From HGM13233 sp900762805 (GTDB taxonomy: Bacteria; Bacillota; Clostridia; Oscillospirales; Ruminococcaceae), in NCBI GenBank assembly GCA_937993755.1, contig CALKMA010000025.1, positions 1 through 57,704 on the forward strand: a stretch of 57,704 nucleotides of DNA. The letters run 5' to 3'. This document shows, piece after piece, positions 43,351-52,147 of the stretch (position 1 is the stretch's first letter; the number at the start of each line of letters is the position of its first letter). The position numbers and the translations under genes are program-made. The notes beneath the pieces were generated by a model. The model did no database searches, had not been told where the DNA came from, and saw only the letters and a program-made list of their open reading frames with translations.

Positions 43351-43611
43351 TTACTTTGCGATTAAATCCAGAATATCAAGGGATTTGTATTCAGGGAAAA
43401 GTTGGACGTTGTCCAAATCTGCCACGAAGGTCGTGCGGATATACTTATCAAACTGGAGGGAAATGTCTTGCAGGATGTCCTTGAACCGGTCAGGATTAAT
43501 TCCGAAGATGGATACCGGGTCTACCCCTTTTGCTTCTGCATTTCCTCTAGCGACGGCCATCTGACCAAGAGTAAAGGTGTATCGTCCAGTCGCCTCTGCC
43601 CACATATACTG
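43351..43611 (-). pseudogene. brxP: C-terminal remnant of BrxP (PAPS-reductase-like)
   Basis: About 86 codons ending at TAA 43351, reading YMWAEATGRYTFTLGQMA, then GVDPVSIFGINPDRFKDI and LFPEYKSLDILDLIAK. This matches what is expected for the end of the type 4 BREX sulfur-enzyme gene by position (immediately before brxC), though the catalytic PP-loop half is missing so the assignment leans on context. At 43602-43611 it meets a surface-protein gene running in the opposite direction. As the sequence stands, the BREX system lacks its modification enzyme and its promoter. Confidence 0.65.
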
Positions 43612-45649
43612 GCTACAATGTGCAGAAGCAGAAGGACAACGGAACGCTCTATCAGACCGGACACTACGGCGGCGCATTGGCGCGAAACGCGCCGGATATC
43701 CTTTCGGACATCCACTACAGCATAGCAACCTCCGGCAGGGAAACGGTGTCCGACAGATCCACCGTCACCGGCAAAGCGCCGAACATTGCAAGCTTTGAGC
43801 AGTACGGCCTCTGCTGCGCCAGCTTTGTGACCTACTTCATTTGTAATTACCTGCCCCATATCGAGGGCGCCGATACACAGTTCATCACCGACGCCATCAA
43901 CGCCACCGGCATGAATTCTCAGGCGGTAGTCACATGGCAGACGGCGCTGAACAAGCTGGCAAACGAGGGCAAAATCGAAAAGGTCGGCACGAGTCCGGGA
44001 AATGTAGATTACGGAAGGCTGATTCCGGGCGATATCATCATCTTCGGCAACAGCGCCAACAGCCATATGCCGGAGAAGCCGTGGAGATTACCAAAGCGGC
44101 TGAGGAGTTTTGCAACGACCGTCAAAAGGCAGCCCTGTCGCTTACAAAGGCTCTCGAAAAGGATGAGGTTTTCGGGATCGGAGATAACGGCGAGCTCCTC
44201 TCGGTACGGTTCGGGCTGTATGCCGCCGAGGACCTGACCGCCGCAGACGGCAGCGTGATCCCGACGGACGGTCTTCTGGAAGTCGTAAGCTGTGACGAAA
44301 ACGGCAATATCACTTTTAAGACCGATATCCCCATAGACGCAAAGCTGTATGTCAAAGAGATCGCAACCGATGACCACTATATCCTCTCGGACAAAAAATA
44401 TCCTGTTGCGTTTGAATATGCCGGGCAAGCTGCCGCCCTTGTGGAAATTACGGCGAACGGCGGCGAGGCCATCGGGAACGAGCTTATCTACGGCTCGGTC
44501 AGAGGGCTCAAGCTCGACCGTGAAACCGGGAAAAGCATTGCCGGCGCCATATTCGGCCTTTTCCGCAGCGGTGAAACCGAATTTACAGCCGAAAGCGCTA
44601 TCGTGACCGCCGAATCCGGCGAGGACGGCGTTTTCGCTTTTGAGAATATCCCCTGCGGCAACTGGCGCATCAGAGAACTTCAGCCTGCGGACGGGTATCT
44701 CCCGAACGAGGAAATCTATCCCGTTGCCGTATCCGAGCATAAACAGGAAATCGGTATTACCGTCATTAATGACCGTGTCCCCGAAATCAGGACCTCTGCC
44801 GCCGTGGACGGCGAAAAGGAGCTCTGCGCCACCGAGGTATTCACGCTGACCGATACCGTATCCTACGGGCATCTCATCCCCAGTAGGGAATATATCCTCA
44901 AGGGCGTGCTGATGGATAAGGCCACCGGCGAGGTCTTCACTGAAAACGGCAAGGCGGTGACGGCGGAAACGGTATTCGTCCCTGAAACGCCGAACGGAAC
45001 GGCAACCGTGACCTTTATCTTTGACGCAAGGCTTATTAAGAAAAATACAAGCCTTGTGGTGTTCGAAACGCTGTACCGAGACGGCAAGGAGCTTGCCGTT
45101 CATGCGGATATTGAGGATGAGGATCAGGCCGTTAATGTCATCGCTCCCGAAATCGGGACAAGGGCAACCGTGAACAGCGAAAAATCCGCTGTTGCCAAGG
45201 GCAAAATTACGATTAAAGATACCGTATCCTATCGTAACCTCACGATCGGCAAGGAGTATACGGTCAAGGGTGTGCTGATGAACAAGGCCACCGGAGAACC
45301 GCTGCTTGCGGACGGCAAGGAGATTCGCAGCTCCTTCACCTTCAAGCCGGACAGGTCAGATGGCGAAATCGCCGTGACCTTTACCTTTGATGGCGGCGCG
45401 ATTGCAAAAGCAACCGACCTCGTGGTGTTTGAAATCCTCTGCCGTGACGGTGTGGAAATCGCCGCTCATGCGGATTTGAAAGATGAGGAGCAGACCGTAA
45501 AGCTGATCCCGCCTGCACCTGATGTGCCGCAGACCGGCGACGAGAGACATCTTGGCTTCTGGATCGGGCTCGGTGCTGTGGCGCTCGGCGGTACAATCGC
45601 CTGCGCCGTTCTGTATTTCAAGCGCAAAAAGGATGATGAGAACGAATGA
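43602..45649 (+). pseudogene. SpaA/VaFE-type surface protein, 5' end lost and internally deleted
   Basis: Two pieces of one cell-surface protein. The first (43602 to about 44066) is the start of an NlpC/P60-like domain: GLCCASFVTYFICNYLPHIEG with the catalytic-type Cys, up to FGNSANSH. At about 44061-44070 the frame shifts and the text jumps to EAVEITKAAEEFC, followed by a SpaA-like beta domain (GSVRGLKLDRETGKSIAGAI), two VaFE repeats (each ending LVVFE and an Asp-rich turn), the sorting signal VPQTG, a membrane helix and KRKKDDENE. Intact relatives in clostridial conjugative elements are far longer. No start codon is left at the 5' end. Confidence 0.75.
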
Positions 45650-45987
45650 TGCGTAAGGTGTATGTCTGCGCTCCCCTCGGCGGGGATGTTGAGAGCAATC
45701 TCAAAAGGGTCAGGACATATACCGAATATGCGCTGAGGTGCGGCACGGCTCCTGCCGTGCCGCATTTCTATGCTGAATGTCTTGACGACAATAACCCGAA
45801 GGACCGTGAGATCGGCTTGGCGGCAGGGCTGTCGCTTTTGTGGTTCTGCGATGAGCTGTGGCTGTTTGGAGATACCGTCACAGACGGCATGAAGGCCGAA
45901 CTGCGGTTCTGCAAAAATCTCAATATCCCTGTCCGCAAAATAACCGAAGAAGAGATCCATAAAGTGATCGGAGGTAAACGCTTATGA
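45646..45987 (+). CDS. DUF4406/DUF7768-like protein of conjugative elements
   Basis: A 113-residue protein starting MMRKVYVCAPLGGDVESNLK. The fold pattern is that of the nucleoside 2-deoxyribosyltransferase-like superfamily: APLGGD near the N-terminus, VPHFYAECLDDNN in the middle, LWFCDELWLFGDTVTDGM towards the end. Such genes are common passengers in clostridial integrative elements. Its start overlaps the stop of the surface-protein gene, and its stop overlaps the next start (ATGA), so it is translationally coupled on both sides. Activity is unproven. Confidence 0.75.
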   Translation: MMRKVYVCAPLGGDVESNLKRVRTYTEYALRCGTAPAVPHFYAECLDDNNPKDREIGLAAGLSLLWFCDELWLFGDTVTDGMKAELRFCKNLNIPVRKITEEEIHKVIGGKRL

Positions 45988-46316
45988 AAAAGATAACAGC
46001 AAAAATCCTTTTCCCCCTTCTGCTCGCGGCCGTCCTCGTGTCGGCCTTTTCCGTGACCGCATTGGCGGCCGGAGATGTGGCGGGCGCGATCGAAAACACC
46101 TGGAACGCCGCCAAGGGTCAAATCCAAGCGGTGGTCAACAATGTGGTCTTTCCCGTCTGCGATATGATCCTTGCCATCCTGTTTTTTGTAAAAGTAGGCA
46201 CGGCGTACTTTGAATATCGCAAGCACGGTCAGTTCGAATTCGCCGCACCGTGTATCCTCTTCGCCTGCCTGATCTTCACCCTGACAGCTCCGCTGTATAT
46301 CTGGTCGATCATCTGA
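45984..46316 (+). CDS. DUF3852 conjugation protein, VirB2-pilin-like
   Basis: A 110-residue protein with a cleavable-looking signal peptide (residues 1-29, ending TALAAG), then two hydrophobic helices (about 52-70 and 85-108). Size, topology and position just before a VirB6-like gene fit the pilin-like component of a Gram-positive type IV secretion system, for which DUF3852 proteins are a usual element. GGAGG lies 8 nt before ATG 45984. Confidence 0.75.
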   Translation: MKKITAKILFPLLLAAVLVSAFSVTALAAGDVAGAIENTWNAAKGQIQAVVNNVVFPVCDMILAILFFVKVGTAYFEYRKHGQFEFAAPCILFACLIFTLTAPLYIWSII

Positions 46317-46359
46317 TGCGGAAACCTATGCAATTACAGGGAAACGGGGGTGGACTTGC

Positions 46360-47295
46360 TTGTTTGACTGGTTAGGAGATATCCTTTCCGCCATCGGCAA
46401 CGTCATAGGCCGTGTGGTGGATTTCCTCGGCGAACAGGTTTCCAACGCCATTTGGGACGCTATACTCAGATGGCTTTACGAAATCATCTACGGCGCCGCT
46501 GCCGATTTCTTTGAAATAATGGGCCATATGGGCGCCGATGTATTTGAGCTTGATTGGGTACAGGCAACCGTAAAGCTGTTCACGCTGTTCGGCTGGGGCT
46601 TGTTCGCCGCCGGAACGGCGGCGGCAATATTCGATGTCGCTATCGAATATCAATGCGGCAGAGCCAATATCAAGACAACGGCGCTCAACATCTTAAAGGG
46701 CTTCTTTGCCTGCTCCCTCATCGGCATTGTTCCGATCGAGCTGTACAAATTCTGCATCTCTCTGCAGAACACCTTTTCGCATGACCTCGCGCGAATCCTT
46801 GCGGGGACGCAGTCGCTCGATCTTGCGGGACAAAGCTCCTCGGTGCTGCGGGGCTCGTTTCTGATCTCTGTCGATATCCGCTATTCTCTCTTCAATCTCC
46901 TTGCGATGATTGCCTTTGCTTACTGCATTATAAAAATATTCTTCCAGAACATTAAGCGCGGCGGCATTCTTCTTGTGCAGATGGCGGTGGGCGCATTGTA
47001 TATGTTCAGCATACCGCGAGGATATACCGACGGCTTCAATCAATGGTGCAAGCAGGTGGTCGCCATCTGCCTTACGGCATTTATGCAGACTACGCTGCTG
47101 TTTCTGGGGCTGCTGACCTTCCCCGGCAATATGCTGCTCGGTCTCGGCATCATGCTGGCAGCCAATGAGGTTCCCAGGATCAGCCAACAATTCGGCTTGG
47201 ATTCAAGCGTTCGGGTAAACATGATGAGCGTTGTTCACACAACGACCACGGCGGTCAATCTGACGCGCAGCGTGGCAAGGGTCGCAGGAAAATAA
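46360..47295 (+). CDS. VirB6/TrbL-like conjugation membrane protein
   Basis: A 311-residue polytopic protein. A long amphipathic N-terminus (MFDWLGDILSAIGNVIGRVV) precedes about six membrane segments; the central ALNILKGFFACSLIGIVPIEL and later MAVGALYMFSIPRGYTDGF are typical of clostridial VirB6-like proteins. It would form the inner-membrane channel of the conjugation machine. The start is TTG 46360 behind GGGGGTGG; no ATG fits. Confidence 0.75.
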   Translation: MFDWLGDILSAIGNVIGRVVDFLGEQVSNAIWDAILRWLYEIIYGAAADFFEIMGHMGADVFELDWVQATVKLFTLFGWGLFAAGTAAAIFDVAIEYQCGRANIKTTALNILKGFFACSLIGIVPIELYKFCISLQNTFSHDLARILAGTQSLDLAGQSSSVLRGSFLISVDIRYSLFNLLAMIAFAYCIIKIFFQNIKRGGILLVQMAVGALYMFSIPRGYTDGFNQWCKQVVAICLTAFMQTTLLFLGLLTFPGNMLLGLGIMLAANEVPRISQQFGLDSSVRVNMMSVVHTTTTAVNLTRSVARVAGK

Positions 47296-47308
47296 CGGGA
47301 GGCGCCGC

Positions 47309-47713
47309 ATGAAAGAAAACCGTGAATGGGAACGGCCGGATCTCGCAATTGACCCGGATATGGATGTGGACTGTGATATGGGGCAGGAAATTACGGCCTA
47401 TATAGAAACATGGTTCGATGCGGACAAAAAGTTCAGAATCGATACCGCCTCGGAGGACGGCACATGGGTGAACATGTATGCGAAATACAATCCCTTTGCG
47501 GATACCCTTCGCATCGAGTGCGAAATCAGCAGCGACAACGGTTCCTCATATTTCGACTATGAGCCGACAGCCGCCGAGACAAGGCTCATTCAAAATATGA
47601 TGGTTGAAAAAATCCGGCAAGTATACGGTCGGACGCCAAAGGAGCTTTGCGAGGATTTCTACGGCGACCGCTCGGAAGCCGTAGAATTAGAAACGGGAGG
47701 AATGACGCAATGA
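47309..47713 (+). CDS. Acidic hypothetical protein of the conjugation cluster
   Basis: A 134-residue, strongly acidic soluble protein (LAIDPDMDVDCDMGQEITAY ...). Its middle part alternates in a beta pattern (KKFRIDTASEDGTWVNMY, DTLRIECEI). I do not recognise a domain. It follows the VirB6-like gene after 13 nt with GGGAGG before the ATG, and its last four codons overlap the next start, so it belongs to the transfer operon. Confidence 0.65.
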   Translation: MKENREWERPDLAIDPDMDVDCDMGQEITAYIETWFDADKKFRIDTASEDGTWVNMYAKYNPFADTLRIECEISSDNGSSYFDYEPTAAETRLIQNMMVEKIRQVYGRTPKELCEDFYGDRSEAVELETGGMTQ

Positions 47714-47970
47714 CGCAATATATCTACCCGCAAAACCTCAAGGCCACGGCTAACCTGTGGCTTTGGGGACTCAAAGATTTTGTTATCCTTGCTGTAGCCG
47801 CGCTGCTGTCGGTGCTGGCGCTGGTGCAGCTTCGCATCCTTCTGCCCGCCGCGGCAACGCTCTGCTACGGCTTTCTGACGATACGCATGGACGATACCAC
47901 CGTCCTCGACTTTATGCGTTACGCCGTGCGGTACTTTATATCCACACAGCAATACTTTGAATGGCGTTAA
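47710..47970 (+). CDS. VirB3/PrgI-like small membrane protein
   Basis: An 86-residue protein with two adjacent membrane helices (about 22-55) and a short basic/aromatic tail, MRYAVRYFISTQQYFEWR. This is the usual shape of the VirB3-like PrgI-type subunit, which in related elements is directly followed by the VirB4 ATPase gene. Here no VirB4 follows, so the transfer module is incomplete. ATG 47710 lies inside the last codons of the previous gene. Confidence 0.7.
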   Translation: MTQYIYPQNLKATANLWLWGLKDFVILAVAALLSVLALVQLRILLPAAATLCYGFLTIRMDDTTVLDFMRYAVRYFISTQQYFEWR

Positions 47971-48003
47971 CCGGAAAGAATTTGCACCTCCTCGTGCTGC
48001 TGC

Positions 48004-48032
48004 TTGACATTATTTCGGTTGGCCGATATAAT
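48004..48032 (+). promoter_or_regulatory. Consensus promoter ahead of the HTH/nucleotidyltransferase pair
   Basis: TTGACA (48004-48009), 17-nt spacer, TATAAT (48027-48032). It is a perfect match to the housekeeping consensus and lies 70 nt before the coding start. Confidence 0.9.
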
Positions 48033-48104
48033 ATGTATAGGTGATCCGCCTTTGGAGCACACTGAAATACAGAGAGCACTTTTATAGTGAAAAACGGCGC
48101 GACA

Positions 48105-48692
48105 ATGAACATCAACGAAATTATAAATGAAAAAGGTATGACCAAATACCGCCTCGCCGTGCTCAGCGGCGTACCTCATGCTACACTGAATAATATTTGC
48201 AGCGGACAGGCGAAGATCGAAAAATGTTCTGCCGAAACGCTGTATAAACTGGCACAGACCCTCAATGTCACTATCGAGGACTTGATCGCCGATGCTGTGA
48301 AAGGAGCTGATACCATGCCGAAAACCATACCCTTCGAGCTTTTCAAAAGCAATGTGTGCCATCGGGTGAAGGACTGCGGCGACATTCCGTTTATCGTGGA
48401 AACCTTAAAGTCCGATGCAATACGCAGCTATTATAACCGAAAGCAGTATCCGCAGGCTTTCTATCTGCTGGCCATGGTAGACTATCTCAGCCGGGAAAAC
48501 GATCTTCCTCTGTGCAGTGCTTACAACGATATACGGAAACAAAAGCTCGCAAAGCCTATTTATCCGCAAAGCGTAATCGCTATGGCAAAGGTGATGGAGG
48601 ATGACTCGCTCATGGAAGACAGCCTCGAAAAGGCTATTCCGGAATTTAAGAATTTTAATATAGCTGAAAACGAGGTGCGCTATGTCATTTAA
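48105..48692 (+). CDS. Xre-type antitoxin-like protein
   Basis: A 195-residue protein with an N-terminal helix-turn-helix (MNINEIINEKGMTKYRLAVL, then SGVPHATLNNICSGQAKIE) and a helical C-terminal domain (YYNRKQYPQAFYLLAMVDYL) seen in proteins that precede DUF6036/AbiEii-like nucleotidyltransferases. It probably acts as repressor and antitoxin. ATG 48105 is preferred over a GTG six codons upstream. It overlaps the nucleotidyltransferase start by 11 nt. Confidence 0.75.
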   Translation: MNINEIINEKGMTKYRLAVLSGVPHATLNNICSGQAKIEKCSAETLYKLAQTLNVTIEDLIADAVKGADTMPKTIPFELFKSNVCHRVKDCGDIPFIVETLKSDAIRSYYNRKQYPQAFYLLAMVDYLSRENDLPLCSAYNDIRKQKLAKPIYPQSVIAMAKVMEDDSLMEDSLEKAIPEFKNFNIAENEVRYVI

Positions 48693-49121
48693 CGAAACGG
48701 CCTTCACGAAAGAAAACCTCGATCTTTACCTGCGAGAGCTTGCCAAGGCATTCCGCAAGTTGAATGGCAAAACCATGCCTGCCGAAATTATACTCATCGG
48801 CGGCGCCTCTGTGCTGATCAATTACGGCTTTCGGGATACCACCTACGATATGGACGCCATCATCCTGTCCTCTTCGACCATGAGGCAGGCAATCAATCAG
48901 GTGGGCGACAAATTCGGCCTCCCAAACGGTTGGCTGAATACGGATTTTATGAAAACTTCCTCCTACTCCCCGAAGCTGGCAGAGCATTCGGAGTATTACA
49001 TGTCTATTGCCGGAGCGGAAGACGAAGCCGAAAGGCGACGGAAAAGCTTCTCACCATCGGCTACCGCAATGTTTACGATTTCGGAGGTATCATCGACTGG
49101 CCGTATGAAAAGGTAAAATAG
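48682..49121 (+). pseudogene. Nucleotidyltransferase toxin fragment fused to a rhodanese end
   Basis: The first about 105 codons are a DUF6036/AbiEii-like nucleotidyltransferase: AEIILIGGASVLINYGFRDTTYDMDAIIL contains the GG-S and D-x-D type active site (quoted in parts: ILIGGASVLINYG, TTYDMDAII). At about 48995 the frame changes and the text becomes VYCRSGRRSRKATEKL and NVYDFGGIIDWPYEK, the C-terminal part of a single-domain rhodanese with its active Cys, ending at 49121. Two unrelated genes have been joined out of frame. The toxin lacks its C-terminal half and is probably inactive. Confidence 0.65.
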
Positions 49122-49298
49122 GAACAGTTTCGAGGAATCGAAAAATCGGAAACAATGACCAAGGTTGGTAACAAACACACTCTTACAATTTTGTGACAGT
49201 TTTCATTCGGTTTTTCGGTGAATAGCCGGCTCTGTTTTGATATGATAAGGCTGCGGAAAGGAAAAACCGCAGAAATCATATGAAAAGGAGTTTTTACC

Positions 49299-50114
49299 AT
49301 GAAGAAAAAGAAGATCTATATTGCCTTGACCGCCATACTGGTTTTGGCGCTGACCGTTGCGAGTGCTTCGGCGGCCTTTGCATCGGAGCAGGAGCCGAAA
49401 AGCAAAACAGAAGCCGGCAGCACCAAGGAGCTGCGGGTCTGTGACGGCGGTATCTGCGACGGCTCCGTCTGTGACGGCGCGGGCAATTCCTATGAGGACT
49501 TCATCAGGGAGATGAAGGGCCTGACCGAGGACGAGAGTGCCGCGCTGCTCTCCGACCTGGCCGCCATTGAGGAGATCGAAAAGAAGATCGATGATCTGTA
49601 TGCCAGGCTGAACGATAATAATGCCGAGAGCATCTATGATGAAATCGACGCCCTGGACGATGAGGTCGTGAAGCTGCTGGACAAAAATGCCGCGCTCTGG
49701 GATAAGGTGGACGAAGCCTACGACGAGCAGATCGCCGCGAACGAGCCGGACATGACCAAAGAACTGTTGGTTTGCGACGGCTCCGTCTGTGACGGCGCGG
49801 GCAATTCCTATGAGGACTTCATCCGGGAGATGAAGGGTCTGACCGAGGACGAGAGAGCCGCGCTGCTCTCCGGCCTGGCCGCCGTTGAGGAGATCGAAAA
49901 GAAGATCGATGATCTGTATGCCAGGCTGAACGACAATAACGCCGAGAGCATCTATGATGAAATCGACGCACTGGACGATGAGATCGTGAAGCTGCTGGAC
50001 AAAAACGCAGTGCTCTGGGACAAGGTGTACGAAGCCTACGACGAGCAGGTCGCCGCAAATGAGCCGGACATGACGTGGGAGCTGACGGAAAAAGACTTCC
50101 CGCTGTGCGGATAA
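49299..50114 (+). CDS. Secreted protein with a 106-residue tandem duplication and CDG motifs
   Basis: A 271-residue exported protein. Signal peptide residues 1-29 (IYIALTAILVLALTVASASA), then two near-identical copies of a 106-residue unit (period 318 nt): CDGSVCDGAGNSYEDFIREM, an acidic helix-loop-helix with EKKIDDLYARLNDNNAESIY, and ALDDE(V/I)VKLLDKNA. Each unit carries paired cysteines in CDGSVCDG that could bind metal or form disulfides. The response regulator gene starts 67 nt downstream, so the protein may be the sensor-associated or regulated output, similar in logic to Spy/CpxP. A likely -10 box (TATGAT) lies near 49240 with a poor -35, as expected for an activated promoter. Family unknown. 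Confidence 0.8.
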   Translation: MKKKKIYIALTAILVLALTVASASAAFASEQEPKSKTEAGSTKELRVCDGGICDGSVCDGAGNSYEDFIREMKGLTEDESAALLSDLAAIEEIEKKIDDLYARLNDNNAESIYDEIDALDDEVVKLLDKNAALWDKVDEAYDEQIAANEPDMTKELLVCDGSVCDGAGNSYEDFIREMKGLTEDERAALLSGLAAVEEIEKKIDDLYARLNDNNAESIYDEIDALDDEIVKLLDKNAVLWDKVYEAYDEQVAANEPDMTWELTEKDFPLCG

Positions 50115-50181
50115 GAAAAACACCCCCGTGGGAGCAGAGCCGTGTACAGCGGCTCTGTTTTCCTGCGAAACGGAGGCGCAT

Positions 50182-50880
50182 ATGAAGAAGCTGATTTACA
50201 TTGCAGAGGATGAGAAAACGATTCGGGAAACGCTGAAGAGCTTTCTCGAAAACGACGGATATGAGGTATGCGCGTTCCCAACGGGCGACGCGCTTCTCGG
50301 TGCGTTTTGGAAAAGACGCGCCGAGCTTGTCATTCTCGACATTATGATGCCCGGCACCGACGGGCTGACCTGCTGCCGGATGATAAGGGAAAAGGAAAAA
50401 ACGCCGATCATTCTGCTCACGGCAAAGGACACGGAATATGACTATGTGACCGGCATTTTGCAGGGCGGCGACGATTATCTGACAAAGCCCTTCCGCCCGA
50501 CGGTGCTGCTTATGCGCGTCAAGGCGCTGCTTCGGCGCGTGGAGATGGAACGAAGCGGTGACCCGGCGGAGCGGAACATCACGGTTGGCAATCTCCGCTA
50601 TTCAAGCGCCGAGAGGCAGCTGCTCTGTGGGGGAAAGCCCCTGCCGCTGTCCCCGAACGAGCTGAAAATGCTGCTGCTTTTCATGCAAAGCGCGGGACGC
50701 GCCATTTCGCGTGATGAGCTTTTAGAGCATATCTGGGGCTTCCATGACGAGGTGGAGACCCGCGTGACCGATGAAACCCTGCGGCGGATTCGTTCAAAGC
50801 TTTCGGCGGCGGGCAGCACAGTTCGCATTGAAACGGTATGGGGCTACGGCTACAAGCTGGTCGCGGAGGTGACGGCATGA
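50182..50880 (+). CDS. Response regulator, OmpR/PhoB family
   Basis: A 232-residue two-component regulator. Receiver domain: D10 and E9 in IAEDE, the phospho-acceptor D53 in LVILDIMMPG, T/K in LLTAKD and K in YLTKPF. C-terminal winged helix: PLSPNELKMLLLFMQSAGRA and RRIRSKLSAAGS ... WGYGYKL. GGAGG precedes ATG 50182. It is translationally coupled to the kinase (ATGA) and follows the duplicated secreted protein, which is the most obvious target. Confidence 0.93.
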   Translation: MKKLIYIAEDEKTIRETLKSFLENDGYEVCAFPTGDALLGAFWKRRAELVILDIMMPGTDGLTCCRMIREKEKTPIILLTAKDTEYDYVTGILQGGDDYLTKPFRPTVLLMRVKALLRRVEMERSGDPAERNITVGNLRYSSAERQLLCGGKPLPLSPNELKMLLLFMQSAGRAISRDELLEHIWGFHDEVETRVTDETLRRIRSKLSAAGSTVRIETVWGYGYKLVAEVTA

Positions 50881-52058
50881 AGCATATCAGGAGGAAAATC
50901 ACCCTGGCCGTGCTGGGCAGCGTGATACTGGTCTTTGCCGTGCTGCTGGCAGCGGTCAATCTGTTTATTCCGAACTATCTGATCGCCGAGGCAAAGAAGG
51001 CGATAATGCTGGAGGAGCAGGACAGCAGTATCATTCCGCTGTACGGCCTCGATAGCTCGGCGGAGGATGAAGAGGAACACTTCCTTTCGGCAAGCGTCAA
51101 ATATCTGGAGATCGACGGTGCATTACACGAGGCGGAGCGACTGTCGGGAGCCGAGCGAAAGCTGCTGAACCATTGCCGAAAAACGGAGCTTGCCGACGGT
51201 GAATTTTATACTTACAAAGCCGGCAGCAGTCGTTTCGTGTTCCGGCTGACGGCGGTGGATGGCTTTGAGGATGAGAAGCCATATTCTTATATCTTCTATG
51301 TCGATGTCGGAGCGATGATGCGGTACGCCGTATGGCTCAATCTGACATTCTTCGGGCTGTTTGTGCTGCTGTGCGGCGGCGTCTATCTGTTTGGCATGAG
51401 GCTCGGCGGCTACGTCGAGCGTGCCTACAACGCGCAGAAATGGTTTTTCCAGAATGTATCGCACGAGCTGAAGACCCCGCTGATGGCGATACAGGGCTGT
51501 GCCGAGGGGATTCAGACCGGCGTGCTGGAGCCGGCCGATGCCTCAACGGCGATTTTGGTGGAAAGCGAGCAGATGAACGTTCTGCTGGGCGAGCTTTTAA
51601 CACTTTCCAAGCTGGAAGCCGGACAGCTCAGAAGGGAATTTCACAATGCCGATGTGCGGGAGCTGCTCTATGATTGTATGCGCTCGGCACAGCCGGTGGC
51701 GGCGGCACGGTCGCTTACGTTGACACCGTGCTTTGCCGATACGCCCGTTACGGTGAACGGCGACGAGGTGCAGCTGCGCCGCGCCTTTTCCAATCTGCTT
51801 TCCAACGCTCTGCGCTATGCCAAAAGTGAGATCATCATCTCCTGCCGCGCCGAGAAAGGTAAAGCCGTCATCACGGTACGCGATGACGGCGACGGCATTG
51901 ATCCCGCGCTTTTGCTGCATATCTTCGACCGCTTTTATAGCGGAAGAAGGGATGGCACAGGGATAGGTCTTGCACTGGTAAAGGAAATCGCCGCGCTGCA
52001 CAAAGGCACGGTCACGGCGAAAAACAACGGTGGTGCGGTGTTTGAGATGCGGCTGTGA
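50877..52058 (+). CDS. Sensor histidine kinase
   Basis: A 393-residue membrane kinase. First helix near residues 10-28, an extracytoplasmic domain of about 120 residues (rich in acidic residues, EDEEEHFLSASVKY), second helix about 155-177, then the dimerisation domain with H196 in NVSHELKTPL and the ATPase domain with the N box (FSNLLSNALRYA), G1 (RDDGDGIDP) and G2 (GTGIGLALVKE). It starts within the last codon of the regulator gene. The external acidic domain suggests it senses a cation or the neighbouring secreted protein; that is inference. Confidence 0.93.
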   Translation: MKHIRRKITLAVLGSVILVFAVLLAAVNLFIPNYLIAEAKKAIMLEEQDSSIIPLYGLDSSAEDEEEHFLSASVKYLEIDGALHEAERLSGAERKLLNHCRKTELADGEFYTYKAGSSRFVFRLTAVDGFEDEKPYSYIFYVDVGAMMRYAVWLNLTFFGLFVLLCGGVYLFGMRLGGYVERAYNAQKWFFQNVSHELKTPLMAIQGCAEGIQTGVLEPADASTAILVESEQMNVLLGELLTLSKLEAGQLRREFHNADVRELLYDCMRSAQPVAAARSLTLTPCFADTPVTVNGDEVQLRRAFSNLLSNALRYAKSEIIISCRAEKGKAVITVRDDGDGIDPALLLHIFDRFYSGRRDGTGIGLALVKEIAALHKGTVTAKNNGGAVFEMRL

Positions 52059-52096
52059 TCGGTTTATAGATGCTAAAGAAAAAACCTGATTCGCCG

Positions 52097-52125
52097 TTGA
52101 ATAGGAAGTAATATCGGCATATAGG
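52097..52125 (+). promoter_or_regulatory. Promoter of the ADP-ribosyltransferase-like gene
   Basis: TTGAAT (52097-52102), 17-nt spacer, TATAGG (52120-52125), 22 nt before the ATG. Confidence 0.5.
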
Positions 52126-52147
52126 CCGGGAACGGAGTGGAATTGAT

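Noticed and set aside
33967..43611. Dnd or Ssp phosphorothioation system instead of BREX
   Set aside because: pglZ, brxL and a 1400-residue BrxC-like ATPase are present, and dndB, dndD, sspB or sspE-like genes are absent; only the desulfurase is shared.
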